Under the pieces are notes generated by a model, which was given only the letters and a program-made list of their open reading frames with translations, had not been told where the DNA came from and made no database searches. From the NCBI GenBank assembly GCA_001464575.1, contig LNFE01000123.1, forward strand, positions 1 through 62,004: a stretch of DNA of 62,004 nucleotides, read 5' to 3'. The translations under genes and the position numbers were made by a program. Below are positions 16,718 through 25,760 of this stretch, one piece after another (positions within the stretch are counted from its first letter, which is position 1; each line of letters begins with the position of its first letter). Source of the stretch: Acidobacteria bacterium Ga0077553 (GTDB lineage: Bacteria; Acidobacteriota; Terriglobia; Bryobacterales; Bryobacteraceae).

Positions 16718-18592
16718 ATGAATCGCCGTGAACTGCTGCAAGGTGGACTTAGTATGCTGGCCGGACAAAATCCTCCCTCCTCTGCTGACCTGATTGTTCA
16801 TAACGCACGCATCACGACCTTGGGGCCGAGCGGCGAGGTCACCGCCCTGGCGTGCCAAGGCGACAAAATTCTCGCCACGGGCTCGGACAAGGAGATGATG
16901 GCGTTTCGCACCCGCCGAACCCTGGTGGTGGATGCCAAGAAGCGCCGGATCATTCCTGGACTGAATGACTCTCACTTACACATTATCCGGGGCGGCCTCA
17001 ACTATACGCTGGAACTGCGTTGGGACGGCGTACCGTCACTGGCGGATGCGCTTCGCATGCTCAAGGAGCAGGCCCGGCGGACGCCTCCCGGGCAGTGGGT
17101 ACGGGTGGTGGGTGGATGGAATGAGTTTCAGTTCGCCGAGCGGCGCCTGCCGACGTTGGAAGAGCTAAATCAAGCCGCTCCCGATACGCCGGTCTTTATC
17201 CTTCACCTCTATGATCGCGCCCTGTTGAACCGGGCCGCGCTGCAAGCCGTCGGCTATGACAAGAACACCCCGGACCCTCCCGGCGGAATGATCGCCCGGG
17301 ATCGCGCCGGTGCTCCGACCGGACTCCTGATTGCCAAGCCGAACGCCTACATCCTCTACGCCACCCTAGCCAAAGGCCCAAAGCTGCCGCTCGAAGAGCA
17401 ATTGAACTCCACCCGGCATTTTCTGCGGGAAATGAATCGACTGGGACTCACGAGTTGTGCGGATGCGGGTGGCGGCTTTCAACGGTATCCCGACGACTAT
17501 CAGGTAATTGAACAGTTACATCGGGACCAGCAGCTCTCGGTGCGGATTGCTTACAACCTCTTCACCCAGAAAGCGAAAGAGGAACTGAGCGACTTCAGCG
17601 CCTGGGTGAAAATGCTACGGCCCCGCCAAGGTGATAACTTTCTACGGCACAACGGCGCGGGAGAAATGTTGGTGTTCTCGGCGGCGGACTTTGAAGACTT
17701 CCTTGAGCCCCGTCCCGATCTGGCTCCCGTTATGGAGAAGGAACTCGAGGCGGTGGTCCGTCTGCTGGCAGAAAATCGTTGGCCGTTCCGGTTGCACGCT
17801 ACTTACAACGAGACCATCAGCCGGGCGCTAAACGTCTACGAGCGGGTGAACCGGGATGTGCCGTTGCAGGGGCTCCACTGGTTCTTCGATCATGCCGAAA
17901 CCATCGATTCGCGCAACATTGAGCGGATACGGGCCATGGGCGGCGGAATCGCCATTCAGCATCGTATGGCTTTTCAAGGGGAGTACTTCGTGGATCGGTA
18001 CGGCCAACAGGCCGGGAGCGTATCTCCGCCCATCCGGGAGATGATCAAACAGGGGGTCCCGGTGGGTGCCGGCACGGATGCCACCCGGGTCGCCAGCTAT
18101 AACCCCTGGGTATCGCTCTACTGGCTCGTCAGTGGACGAACCATCGGGGGGCTCCAACTCTACGGAGAGTCGAACCGGCTAAGCCGGGACGAAGCGTTGC
18201 GGCTATGGACCAAGGGCAGCAGCTGGTTTTCTGCCGAAGCCGATTCGAAGGGAGAGCTTTCACCCGGGAAGCTCGCCGACTTTTCCGTGCTTTCGCGGGA
18301 CTATTTCAGCGTCCCAGAAGAGGACATCCGCACGCTGGAGTCTGTTTGGACGGTGGTCGGCGGACGCGGCGTATTTGGTGCCGCCGAATTCAAGGGTCTC
18401 GCCGCGCCGCCGCCGCCCATCCTCCCTGACTGGTCTCCGGTAAAACACTTCGGCGGATTACGCACCAGCCCGGCGCCGAAGCGGGCGTCGTTGCAGCTTT
18501 GCGAGCACGGCCACGCCCACTCCGGCCTTTGCGTGCAACCGCAGGATGGCGATTCGCCCTGGGATTTAGGTTGTGCCTGCTTCGCCATTTGA
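16718..18592 (+). CDS. Amidohydrolase (YtcJ-like, amidohydrolase 3 family)
   Basis: A 624-residue metal-dependent hydrolase. The N-terminal beta-sandwich starts DLIVHNARITTLGPSGEV. The TIM barrel carries the first metal pair in GLNDSHLHI, later His residues in RLHATYNE and WFFDHAETI, and the catalytic Asp in GAGTDATR. The C-terminus rejoins the composite domain (KLADFSVLSRDYFSVPEEDI) and ends in a Cys/His-rich tail (LCEHGHAHSGLC, GCACFAI), a feature I recall from related proteins. An N-terminal NRREL sequence suggests a weak export signal but it lacks a clear hydrophobic core. The substrate is unknown. The polyphenol oxidase gene follows after 11 bases and its ribosome site overlaps this stop codon, so the two are co-translated. 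Confidence 0.88.
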   Translation: MNRRELLQGGLSMLAGQNPPSSADLIVHNARITTLGPSGEVTALACQGDKILATGSDKEMMAFRTRRTLVVDAKKRRIIPGLNDSHLHIIRGGLNYTLELRWDGVPSLADALRMLKEQARRTPPGQWVRVVGGWNEFQFAERRLPTLEELNQAAPDTPVFILHLYDRALLNRAALQAVGYDKNTPDPPGGMIARDRAGAPTGLLIAKPNAYILYATLAKGPKLPLEEQLNSTRHFLREMNRLGLTSCADAGGGFQRYPDDYQVIEQLHRDQQLSVRIAYNLFTQKAKEELSDFSAWVKMLRPRQGDNFLRHNGAGEMLVFSAADFEDFLEPRPDLAPVMEKELEAVVRLLAENRWPFRLHATYNETISRALNVYERVNRDVPLQGLHWFFDHAETIDSRNIERIRAMGGGIAIQHRMAFQGEYFVDRYGQQAGSVSPPIREMIKQGVPVGAGTDATRVASYNPWVSLYWLVSGRTIGGLQLYGESNRLSRDEALRLWTKGSSWFSAEADSKGELSPGKLADFSVLSRDYFSVPEEDIRTLESVWTVVGGRGVFGAAEFKGLAAPPPPILPDWSPVKHFGGLRTSPAPKRASLQLCEHGHAHSGLCVQPQDGDSPWDLGCACFAI

Positions 18593-18603
18593 GGAGATCC
18601 CGC

Positions 18604-19815
18604 ATGAACCGTCGTAACTGGATGCTTTCTGCACTGGCGATGGCTGCGCCGGAGTTAGGAAGGGGGCAATCGAAACTGGCTGTTCGCCGGGACGCTAGCC
18701 AGATGAAGCCGGATGACGATGCCCTATTGCTGTACCAGGCAGCCGTTCGGGAGATGAAACGGCGGTCGCAAAAGAACCAATTGGACCCGCTCGGCTGGTA
18801 CCAGAACGGGGCACTGCACGCCCTATTCTGCGCCACTCACGATTTCGATCTCCAGGTTCACTACTCCTGGTTCTTCTTGCCCTGGCACCGCGGCTATCTT
18901 GCCTTTCTCGAAAAGAAGATGCAGGCGGTGATCGGTGAGCCACGCCTCGCTTTGCCCTATTGGGACTGGACACGGTCGCCCAAGATTCCCCCCACCTTCT
19001 TTGGCGCGGGCAATCCGCTGGCGAACTTTACCCGAATCCAGCAGCCCACCGACACCTTGCCCGCTGACTTCCTCGATGTCGGACCTTGCTTACGCGCAAA
19101 GAGTTTCCGGTTCTTTGGCGGCCATCCCAAGTCGAGTATTAAGGATGAACAGATTGAAGGGATTGTCGAGCAAGGGGTCCACAACAATACCCACAACTGG
19201 ATCGGAGGGGACATGGCCAGCTTTCCCAACGCTGGGTTCGATCCCCTATTCTGCACCCATCATGGGAACGTCGATCGGCTGTGGCAGGCTTGGCTGGCGC
19301 AGGGGGACGGCCGAGCGAATCCGGACGATCCCCGCTTTCTGAATCACACGTTTGACTTTCATGACGAAAAGGGCAAGCCCGTTCGGGTTCCGGTGCGAGA
19401 GCTGCTCTCAGTCTCGAATCTTGGCTATGAATACGACAGCCTGGCGTTCTTTCCGCGCACCCTCGGCAAAACCGAGCCCCGCAAACCCGTGCTCGTGCAA
19501 TTCGAGCGGGTGGAACTTCCCATGCATCCGCTTTCTGTGCGGGTGTTCGTATCTCGGCGGGGCGAGGTGATCTCTTTCGATCCCGTGGCGCCAGAGTATG
19601 TCGGGACGTTTACGCTGCTTCCCGTTGGGAGCCACAATAACGGGGGCTTGGAAGAGCGGGTCACGATGCAGATCGAGTTATCGGCTTATGCCTCCGAACT
19701 CTTGCGGAGCAATACTCCCTACGAGTTTCACCTGGTGCCCGTTGCTTTGCGAGGCCGTCCGATTCCGACGGCGCCATTGCGCTTGCGTTCAGTAAAGGTT
19801 TACCCAGCCACCTAG
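18604..19815 (+). CDS. Tyrosinase/catechol oxidase with plant-type PPO C-terminal domains
   Basis: 403 residues from the ATG at 18604, with GAGGAG at 18591-18596; a longer reading from 18499 overlaps the upstream gene. This is a type-3 dicopper oxidase that oxidises phenols to quinones. CuA ligands lie in GALHALFC, QVHYSW and PWHRGYL. The Cys in LFC is at the position of the thioether Cys seen in plant enzymes. CuB ligands lie in HNNTHNWIGG and CTHHGNVDRLW. The C-terminal half matches the plant PPO1_DWL (VRELLSVSNLGYEYDSL) and PPO1_KFDV layout rather than the usual Streptomyces tyrosinase. The N-terminus (MNRRNWMLSALAMAAPE) resembles a twin-arginine-like leader of weak strength. Its partner gene is an amidohydrolase. 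Confidence 0.92.
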   Translation: MNRRNWMLSALAMAAPELGRGQSKLAVRRDASQMKPDDDALLLYQAAVREMKRRSQKNQLDPLGWYQNGALHALFCATHDFDLQVHYSWFFLPWHRGYLAFLEKKMQAVIGEPRLALPYWDWTRSPKIPPTFFGAGNPLANFTRIQQPTDTLPADFLDVGPCLRAKSFRFFGGHPKSSIKDEQIEGIVEQGVHNNTHNWIGGDMASFPNAGFDPLFCTHHGNVDRLWQAWLAQGDGRANPDDPRFLNHTFDFHDEKGKPVRVPVRELLSVSNLGYEYDSLAFFPRTLGKTEPRKPVLVQFERVELPMHPLSVRVFVSRRGEVISFDPVAPEYVGTFTLLPVGSHNNGGLEERVTMQIELSAYASELLRSNTPYEFHLVPVALRGRPIPTAPLRLRSVKVYPAT

Positions 19816-19856
19816 ACGGAAGTAATCGCACGGCCCGCCGGTCGCGGCGCCCCGAT

Positions 19857-21224
19857 CTATTTCGAGGGCGCCGTCCTTGCTTTCGCCTCGGCGCTGACAT
19901 TGTTCTCCCACTCCGTGAGCAAGCGCCGCAATCGTTCGACAACCTCCGGGCGACGCCCATACCAGTCCTGCCGCTCCGCCGGATCCGCCTTCACGTTGAA
20001 CAGGAGGATTCGAGTTACCGCGCCATCAATAATCAACTTCCAGTCGCCACTGCGGACCGCCTTCTGGTTCATGTTCACCGGATTCGGCCCGCCCGTGCGC
20101 CAAAACAACGTCCGCTCCACCAGCGGAGCCTTCCGCTCGAGAATCGGGAAAAGATTGATTCCTTCGAGCCGCGCATTGCCAGGTACCGGTGTCGCGGTGG
20201 CCGCCAGGATCGACGCCGTCAGATCCATCGTGATGCCCACCTGCCGGGACACGGTGCCCGCCGGGATGCGGCCAGGCCAACGGACCAGCGCGGGCACACG
20301 GATTCCCCCCTCCCATGCCGAGAACTTGCGGTGAAAGAGTGGCGTGCTGTTTGACAGTCCGACACCACCGTTATCGTTGGTGAAGATCACGATCGTGTTC
20401 TTCTCAAGGCCGAGCTTTCGCAACGTTTGCAGGATTTTGCCCACTCCTCGATCCACGCTTTCCATCACAGCGGCATAGTCGGCCCGAGTTGCGCTCCCCG
20501 GCGCCGCACCGCTTGCAGGCTTCTCTGGCCGCTGTGTCGGGCTGTGGGGAGCGTTGAACGCGACGTCGATAAAGAAGCTCTGCTTGGCATTCTGCTCGAT
20601 GAACTCAACCGACTTGTCGGTGATGAGATCGGTCATATAGCCCTCTTTACTGACGGGCGAGTCATTCTCCCAAAGGTCCGGCTCCGCGCCCGAGAACTGG
20701 GCGCCTTCGCTCGGCCGGGTGGTGAAGTGCGTGTGATAGTCGATTGCGGCGCTCTTCGATCCAAAGAAGAAGTCAAAGCCATGGGCACCCGGCGAAAACT
20801 CGCGTTTGTAACCCAGATGCCACTTGCCGATAAGTGCGGTCGCGTAGCCATTCTTTTTCAGCAATAGCGGGAGCGAATGCTCGAGCGGCGGCAACCCGGC
20901 GTCAGAACCGGCAATATTTGGCGCCGGCAAGACAAACTCAATTCCGTAACGCTGCTGATATCGGCCGGAGATCAGTCCGGCGCGCGTCGGGGTGCAGGAC
21001 ATGCCATTGGCGTAGAAATCAGTGAGCTTCACCCCAGCCCGGGCCAGGCTGTCTATGTGCGGTGTACGAATATCCGGAGCGCCGTATGCGCCGGTATCGG
21101 CATACCCCGCGTCATCCGTCATGATCAACACCACATTAGGCCGATCTGGCCGCCTATCTGGCGGAGGTGCTGCCGAAGCCGGGATGAGAAGCAAGACCGC
21201 TGCCAAGACTACCATGGGACGCAT
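19857..21224 (-). CDS. Secreted sulfatase (formylglycine type)
   Basis: A 455-residue arylsulfatase-family enzyme with a Sec signal peptide (MRPMVVLAAVLLLIPASAA). It hydrolyses sulfate esters, probably on polysaccharides or glycans in the periplasm or outside. The first metal site is in NVVLIMTDDAGYAD. The catalytic Cys, to be converted to formylglycine, is in SCTPTRAGL, the C-X-P-X-R maturation signal. The active-site Lys/His pair is in IGKWHLGYKREF. The far metal ligands appear in FTNDNGG. The start is supported by GGAGAG 6 bases upstream of the ATG. It is convergent with the polyphenol oxidase gene. The formylglycine-generating enzyme is not in this window. Confidence 0.93.
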   Translation of the reverse strand: MRPMVVLAAVLLLIPASAAPPPDRRPDRPNVVLIMTDDAGYADTGAYGAPDIRTPHIDSLARAGVKLTDFYANGMSCTPTRAGLISGRYQQRYGIEFVLPAPNIAGSDAGLPPLEHSLPLLLKKNGYATALIGKWHLGYKREFSPGAHGFDFFFGSKSAAIDYHTHFTTRPSEGAQFSGAEPDLWENDSPVSKEGYMTDLITDKSVEFIEQNAKQSFFIDVAFNAPHSPTQRPEKPASGAAPGSATRADYAAVMESVDRGVGKILQTLRKLGLEKNTIVIFTNDNGGVGLSNSTPLFHRKFSAWEGGIRVPALVRWPGRIPAGTVSRQVGITMDLTASILAATATPVPGNARLEGINLFPILERKAPLVERTLFWRTGGPNPVNMNQKAVRSGDWKLIIDGAVTRILLFNVKADPAERQDWYGRRPEVVERLRRLLTEWENNVSAEAKARTAPSK

Positions 21225-21362
21225 AAGTATCTCTCCAGTACGGGTGAAGGAACTCCGAATGAGCCATCGGAGAACGCATCATGGATACCTACCAATCATC
21301 CACAGGGTTGGCCTATGCCGTCAATCGAGCCCCGCTTCAAGTGCCGATCTAGTCGAACGGAC

Positions 21363-21400
21363 CGGGCTTGGCCGTCCTCTAATCGCGCAAGCCAAGCCCG
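21363..21400 (-). terminator. Perfect 10-bp inverted repeat downstream of the 21414-21908 gene
   Basis: CGGGCTTGGC at 21363-21372 and its exact complement GCCAAGCCCG at 21391-21400 enclose an 18-base loop. On the minus strand it starts 13 bases after the stop of the membrane-protein gene, a normal place for a terminator, and before the sulfatase gene. There is no U-run after the stem, so it may instead be an mRNA-stabilising hairpin or a protein-binding site. Confidence 0.4.
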
Positions 21401-21413
21401 AACCTCAATCCCG

Positions 21414-21908
21414 CTATGTGGTTGCGGCCGGCCGGAAGTTCCTCGTCGCTCGCGTCCCCAGCAGGATGAACACGCCCAACAATGCCAGCTGCGCAACCAG
21501 GAACGGCGGCTCCGATTGCGTCGGCGCCATCGCCTTCAGCACCGGAATCTTCTGGAACGCCTGCACGATGCCCACAAAGGAATTGAAGTACAGTGCGACG
21601 GACGCCGCCACCACGTAAACGCTGCGCCACGGCCCAGCCAGATGAAACCGGTACAACGCCACCAGCGCGACTGCCAACACCGCAAGGGAAATCGCGCCAA
21701 CAATGTGCGACGGTAATACTTGTTCAAAGGGAAACATAAACCCGGTGACGCTGGTCAACACCGTGGTTACCAGAAAGAGGGTGTTCCATCCGTCAAGCCG
21801 CTTACCCGAGATGAAGCCGAATACGACGACAGCTCCCGCGGCAATACCAATCAAGCTGAGCACCACATGCACCAGCGTAAACGTGAAAAGACTCATTCCC
21901 AGCATCAT
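21414..21908 (-). CDS. Small four-helix membrane protein of unknown function
   Basis: 164 residues with four predicted membrane helices (about residues 7-30, 43-63, 69-86 and 135-152), short loops and no catalytic motif that I recognise. The start follows GAGAGGAAC. The gene begins 28 bases after the stop of the chloroperoxidase-type hydrolase, which uses the same GAGAGGAAC leader, so the two are probably one operon. It may be a DoxX-like or cytochrome-b561-like helper, but no heme-binding His pair stands out. A perfect inverted repeat follows the stop. Confidence 0.75.
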   Translation of the reverse strand: MMLGMSLFTFTLVHVVLSLIGIAAGAVVVFGFISGKRLDGWNTLFLVTTVLTSVTGFMFPFEQVLPSHIVGAISLAVLAVALVALYRFHLAGPWRSVYVVAASVALYFNSFVGIVQAFQKIPVLKAMAPTQSEPPFLVAQLALLGVFILLGTRATRNFRPAATT

Positions 21909-21936
21909 GATTGTGTTCCTCTCGAGGGGGGACCGG

Positions 21937-22761
21937 CTACGCCTGCAGAAATGCCAGCAGGTCCGCGTTAAGTTGATCCTTGTGGGTGTCGGTCAAGCCA
22001 TGCGGGGCGCCGGCATACACTTTCAAAGTTGCGTTGCGGACAAGCTTGGCCGAGGCGAGTCCCGCCGCCTGGATCGGGACGATCTGGTCATCATCGCCGT
22101 GAAGAATCAGCGTTGGAACGTCAAACTTCTTGAGGTCCTCAGTAAAGTCTGTCTGGGAAAAGGCCGCGATGCAGTCATAGGCGTTCTTGTGACCGGCCAG
22201 CATCCCCTGCCACCAGAACCATTCGATCATCCCTGCAGAAGCCGTGGCGCCGGGACGATTGAAGCCAAAGAACGGCCCGCTGGCGAGATCCCGGTAAAGC
22301 TGAGACCGATTGGCGATGGAGGCTTGCCGCAAGCCATCGAAGACTTCCATCGGCAGCCCGTCCGCATTGGCCTCCGTCTTCAACATCAACGGCGGCACCG
22401 CGGAGATGAGCGCGGCTTTGGATAGTCGACTGGTCCCGTACCGTCCGACGTATCGAGCGACCTCGCCGCCTCCCGTCGAAAAGCCGATCAGCGTCGCCCC
22501 CTGCAAGTCGAGGTGGTTCATCAACTCGGCCAAGTCGTCCGCGTACGTGTTCATCTCATTTCCGCCCCACGGCTGGCTGGACCGTCCATGGCCGCGCCGG
22601 TCGTGCGCGATACATCGATAACCCTTCTCCGCCAGGAAGAGCATCTGCGACTCCCAACTGTCCGCCGTCAGCGGCCAGCCGTGGCTGAAGACTACCGGAG
22701 CCCCGGTGCCCCAGTCTTTGTAATAGATCTGCGTTCCATCTTTGGTGGTGATCATGCTCAT
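21937..22761 (-). CDS. Alpha/beta hydrolase, non-heme chloroperoxidase type
   Basis: 274 residues from the ATG at 22761; GAGAGGAAC lies about 12 bases upstream and homologues begin with [14 protein letters not shown]. An ATG 54 bases further up adds unconserved residues. It is an alpha/beta-hydrolase: oxyanion strand VVFSHGWPL, nucleophile Ser in GFSTGGGE, acid Asp in [12 protein letters not shown] and catalytic His in [10 protein letters not shown]. Enzymes of this branch act as esterases or perhydrolases (cofactor-free haloperoxidases). The natural substrate is unknown. It is followed by the four-helix membrane protein at 21414-21908 in a likely two-gene operon. Confidence 0.92.
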   Translation of the reverse strand: MSMITTKDGTQIYYKDWGTGAPVVFSHGWPLTADSWESQMLFLAEKGYRCIAHDRRGHGRSSQPWGGNEMNTYADDLAELMNHLDLQGATLIGFSTGGGEVARYVGRYGTSRLSKAALISAVPPLMLKTEANADGLPMEVFDGLRQASIANRSQLYRDLASGPFFGFNRPGATASAGMIEWFWWQGMLAGHKNAYDCIAAFSQTDFTEDLKKFDVPTLILHGDDDQIVPIQAAGLASAKLVRNATLKVYAGAPHGLTDTHKDQLNADLLAFLQA

Positions 22762-22924
22762 TGCAAAACCTGTTCCTCTCCAAACTATGACCGACCTCCC
22801 CGGACCATTCATCACGAGATCGGCTAATCTTTCCTTACCCCGACAGTGTGGGGATTCGCGTCCCTCGATAGTGGTAGTCCGGCCAGCCTCATCTCGTTGC
22901 GGCTATCCGGGCCCAGGCCATTCC

Positions 22925-24385
22925 CTACCGGTGGGGAAGGTGGACACAAAACACCGTGCGCCCAGGCCGGGACTTCACGCTCATCGAGGCCTTGTGGCTG
23001 CGGACGATCCGTTGAACGACCGCCAATCCCAAACCAGCGCCCTCGCCCACGGCTTTGGTGGTAAAAAAGGGATCGAAGATCCGTGCCTGGACCTCTGCGG
23101 GAATGCCCCTGCCGGTGTCGCCAATCTCCACCCGGACTGCGCCAGGTTCTGCTTGCGTCCGTATCGACAGAACCCGCTCGGCACCCTTCGGCAGACTCTC
23201 CAGGGCGTCCAAAGCGTTGTCGATGAGATTAGTCCAGATCTGGTTTAACGCACTGCCATTGGCGCGAACGCGGGGAAGGTTCCCGCTGAGACTCTGGCAG
23301 ACTGTGATGCCCCGATGGATTCGATGTTGGAACATGCGAAGCGTCACTTGCACGCCCTGCTCCACATCCACATCCGCGATCGGATTTTGGTCCATGTAGG
23401 AGTAAGCCTTCACTGCTTCGACAAGGCTGGAGATCCGTATCGAGGCATCCTCCAGTTCGTGGGCTAGACACAGGATCTCGTGATCGGCCTGCAGAATGCC
23501 AAGACCGATTTCGATCTCCTCGGCCGGGAGCAGCGCGGCCAACGGGCCCACCTCGTCCAGCGTTAGTCCGGCATCAGCAAGTCCACCAGCGAGCTCATCG
23601 CTGAGGCCCACGCGTTCGAGCCATTCGGCCAGTTCGGATTCGCGGTCGGCTTTCTCCAAGGAATCCATGGGCTGCTGGCATTGCGCCCGGGTGACGATCA
23701 ATTCGCCGAGTTCAGAGAGGAGGTCCCTTGCCTCGGGCGAGAGCACCTGACCCCGAAGCGCCACCGCGCCCTTAAATCGCCGTGCCAGCACCCCTCGCAG
23801 CCGGCTGGCAGAGCGAACTGCGGCCGATGCGGGATTGTTGAGTTCATGAGCCAACCCGGCCGAAAGCTTTCCCAGGGCGACCAAGCGGTTCGAGCTTTCC
23901 TGCATGCGGGTGAAGAGCCGCGTCCGCTCCGTCATGGCCGAAACCAGCCTCTGCGCCAATAGTGGCGCGCGGTACACCAGTTCCCGGAGGTGGCTCGCAT
24001 CCATTGCCGCCACCCGGGAGTCGACTGCCGCCCAACCGCGCCCCGCCCACGTCTTCATCAGAGAAAACGGCAGGACGCCGGTGGCCTGTCCAGCCGGCAC
24101 GATGATGAGCTCATGGAACTCATACCGCTGAAAGTGGATTTCTCCTTCGAGCACCACCAGGAAGCTCTGCGCAGGGTCTCCCTCTTTCACCATTTGCTCC
24201 CCAGAGGCGAATGTGTGCGCAACCATCCGGCTGGCGATCCAGGCGATAGTCACTGGGCACTCGCCTTCAAAGAGCTCCATGCCCCTCAGCTGCTCCGGTG
24301 CCACGCTGTCCAGTGCCGCGTTCATCGACGCCATGCGCCCCCCGGCATGGGATGCCGAGAAGCTACGGGTAGCACCGCGCCGCAC
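22925..24385 (-). CDS. Soluble histidine kinase with N-terminal cyclic-nucleotide-binding-like domain
   Basis: 486 residues from a GTG at 24385 with GGAGG seven bases upstream; ATGs at 24334 and 24325 are alternatives. The N-terminal ~130 residues form a cNMP-binding (Crp-like) jelly roll (FASGEQMVKEGDPAQSFLVVLEGE). Next come a HisKA helix (LGKLSAGLAHELNNP), a long variable helical region, and a HATPase_c domain (NLIDNALDALESLP, GDTGRGIP, FFTTKAVGEGAGLGL). No membrane helix or receiver is present, so this is a cytoplasmic kinase, possibly sensing a ligand or nucleotide. No response regulator is directly adjacent. It is transcribed toward the chloroperoxidase-type hydrolase gene. Confidence 0.9.
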   Translation of the reverse strand: MRRGATRSFSASHAGGRMASMNAALDSVAPEQLRGMELFEGECPVTIAWIASRMVAHTFASGEQMVKEGDPAQSFLVVLEGEIHFQRYEFHELIIVPAGQATGVLPFSLMKTWAGRGWAAVDSRVAAMDASHLRELVYRAPLLAQRLVSAMTERTRLFTRMQESSNRLVALGKLSAGLAHELNNPASAAVRSASRLRGVLARRFKGAVALRGQVLSPEARDLLSELGELIVTRAQCQQPMDSLEKADRESELAEWLERVGLSDELAGGLADAGLTLDEVGPLAALLPAEEIEIGLGILQADHEILCLAHELEDASIRISSLVEAVKAYSYMDQNPIADVDVEQGVQVTLRMFQHRIHRGITVCQSLSGNLPRVRANGSALNQIWTNLIDNALDALESLPKGAERVLSIRTQAEPGAVRVEIGDTGRGIPAEVQARIFDPFFTTKAVGEGAGLGLAVVQRIVRSHKASMSVKSRPGRTVFCVHLPHR

Positions 24386-24777
24386 TGAACACCCTCCCCC
24401 ATCGGCTCTGCGCTGAGGTGGTGCTGGTCCGCAAACGGCGCCGGTTCGCAGCCGGATGCAGCGCCAAGCGCATCACGTTTGCATGGAGGCACGCGAAAGC
24501 GTCGGCCCTGCGGCGGGCGGGTAGCAATGGCGGAGTGCTGGCGTCCGCACCTTCCCGGCAGCACTAGCACTAGCCTTTGGCGGTAACCCACGATTTTTCT
24601 TCTATCGTCTTCCGTGGAATCGCCAACGCTGCCGCGCACTTCTTGCGTCACCATCCCGCCATGCACTTCCACGCGCCGCCAATCCAGCTCGCCGGGTGCC
24701 GCCGCCCCGGCCAGCAGTAAAGCCAGCCGCAACCTGCGGGGCCCTACCAGTTCATCGGCAACCGTTAACTCCAGCAC
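24322..24777 (-). CDS. Doubtful small ORF of unknown function
   Basis: The interval 24386-24864 has no convincing gene. The best candidate is this minus-strand frame from a GTG at 24777 (151 codons), whose first ~70 residues have a fairly natural composition (hydrophobic stretch LRLALLLAGAAAPGEL then EVHGGMVTQEV). The later part is low in structure and its last 64 bases overlap the kinase gene at 24385. I recognise no family and see no good ribosome site. It may be a decayed gene or chance. Confidence 0.22.
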   Translation of the reverse strand: MLELTVADELVGPRRLRLALLLAGAAAPGELDWRRVEVHGGMVTQEVRGSVGDSTEDDRRKIVGYRQRLVLVLPGRCGRQHSAIATRPPQGRRFRVPPCKRDALGAASGCEPAPFADQHHLSAEPMGEGVQCGAVLPVASRHPMPGGAWRR

Positions 24778-24864
24778 GATTGCAGAATAAGGGCGAAATG
24801 GCCCCCGGGCGACTCCCCAAAACCCGCCAGGCCCAAAATACCTAAATCGGGTAACGTCCGGCTA

Positions 24865-25758
24865 CTACCCAATCGGGCGCCCGATAAATGGCGGAGCCTC
24901 CAGCCGCGGTCCCTGATACCGGGGAACGTCGGCCGCCAGTTCGCGATTCTCCCACGCCTGTCGCGCGGCCAGAATCTCTTCCGGCGTCCGAGCCACAAAG
25001 TTCCACCACATCAGAATTTGTTCCCCGAACGGCGGTCCCCCAATCAACAGCAGCCTCGCCCCGTTTGTGCTCCTCAACCCGAGTTCGCCGCGGCTTGCGC
25101 CGAGGTAGTACAGCGTGTTGCGCTCAGCTGGAACATCGAAAACAGTAACATCGCCATCCACCAGCATCGCTCCGTATTCAAACGAAGGGTCGAGCGGTAA
25201 CTCCAGCCCGCTCCGCGGCTCCACCCGGATCTCCACGCCAACTCCGGGGCTGAACTGATGGCCGGGCGATACCGCCTCGCCGAAGGCACCCAGGATCGCC
25301 GTAGCCTCACCACCACGGTAGCGCTGGCTGGGAAGTGCTGGGGTGCACTGATACTGCGGCGGCAGCCACCGACTCGAGTCTGGAAGTGCGACCCAGAACT
25401 GCACGCCATCCAGCCATCCGGAGTTCCGCGTCGGAGTCTCCTCCGTATGCGCGATGCCGCGTCCCGCCGTCATCAAGCTCAACTGCCCCGGCTTTACGAG
25501 GCATTCGCTGCCCAAGCTGTCGTTGTGGACGATCTCCCCCGACAGCAGCCAAGTCACGGTCTGCAGCCCGATATGAGGATGCGGTCCAACGTCCATGGGC
25601 TTTTCGGCCTCGAATTGCAACGGCCCAAAGCGGTCAAAAAAGCACCACGGCCCAATCATTCGTCGTCCGCGCACCGGCAAAACACGGTGCACCTCCAGTG
25701 CGCCGAGCCGCACGGAGCGGTCCGGGAGCGCTTCGATGGAAGGCAAAAGGTTGCTCAT
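24865..25758 (-). CDS. Pirin-family bicupin protein
   Basis: 297 residues. The N-terminal pirin domain has the metal-site His residues in GPHPHIGLQTVTW and the later HTEE, the usual three-His-one-Glu iron site. The C-terminal cupin follows (residues about 170-270, ending GGPPFGEQILMWWNFVARTPEEI). Pirins act as quercetinase-like dioxygenases or as redox-sensing cofactors of regulators; which applies here is unknown. It starts only 2 bases after the stop of the atypical response regulator (25761-26435), so translation is coupled and a functional link to that regulator is likely. Confidence 0.93.
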   Translation of the reverse strand: MSNLLPSIEALPDRSVRLGALEVHRVLPVRGRRMIGPWCFFDRFGPLQFEAEKPMDVGPHPHIGLQTVTWLLSGEIVHNDSLGSECLVKPGQLSLMTAGRGIAHTEETPTRNSGWLDGVQFWVALPDSSRWLPPQYQCTPALPSQRYRGGEATAILGAFGEAVSPGHQFSPGVGVEIRVEPRSGLELPLDPSFEYGAMLVDGDVTVFDVPAERNTLYYLGASRGELGLRSTNGARLLLIGGPPFGEQILMWWNFVARTPEEILAARQAWENRELAADVPRYQGPRLEAPPFIGRPIG

Positions 25759-25760
25759 GA

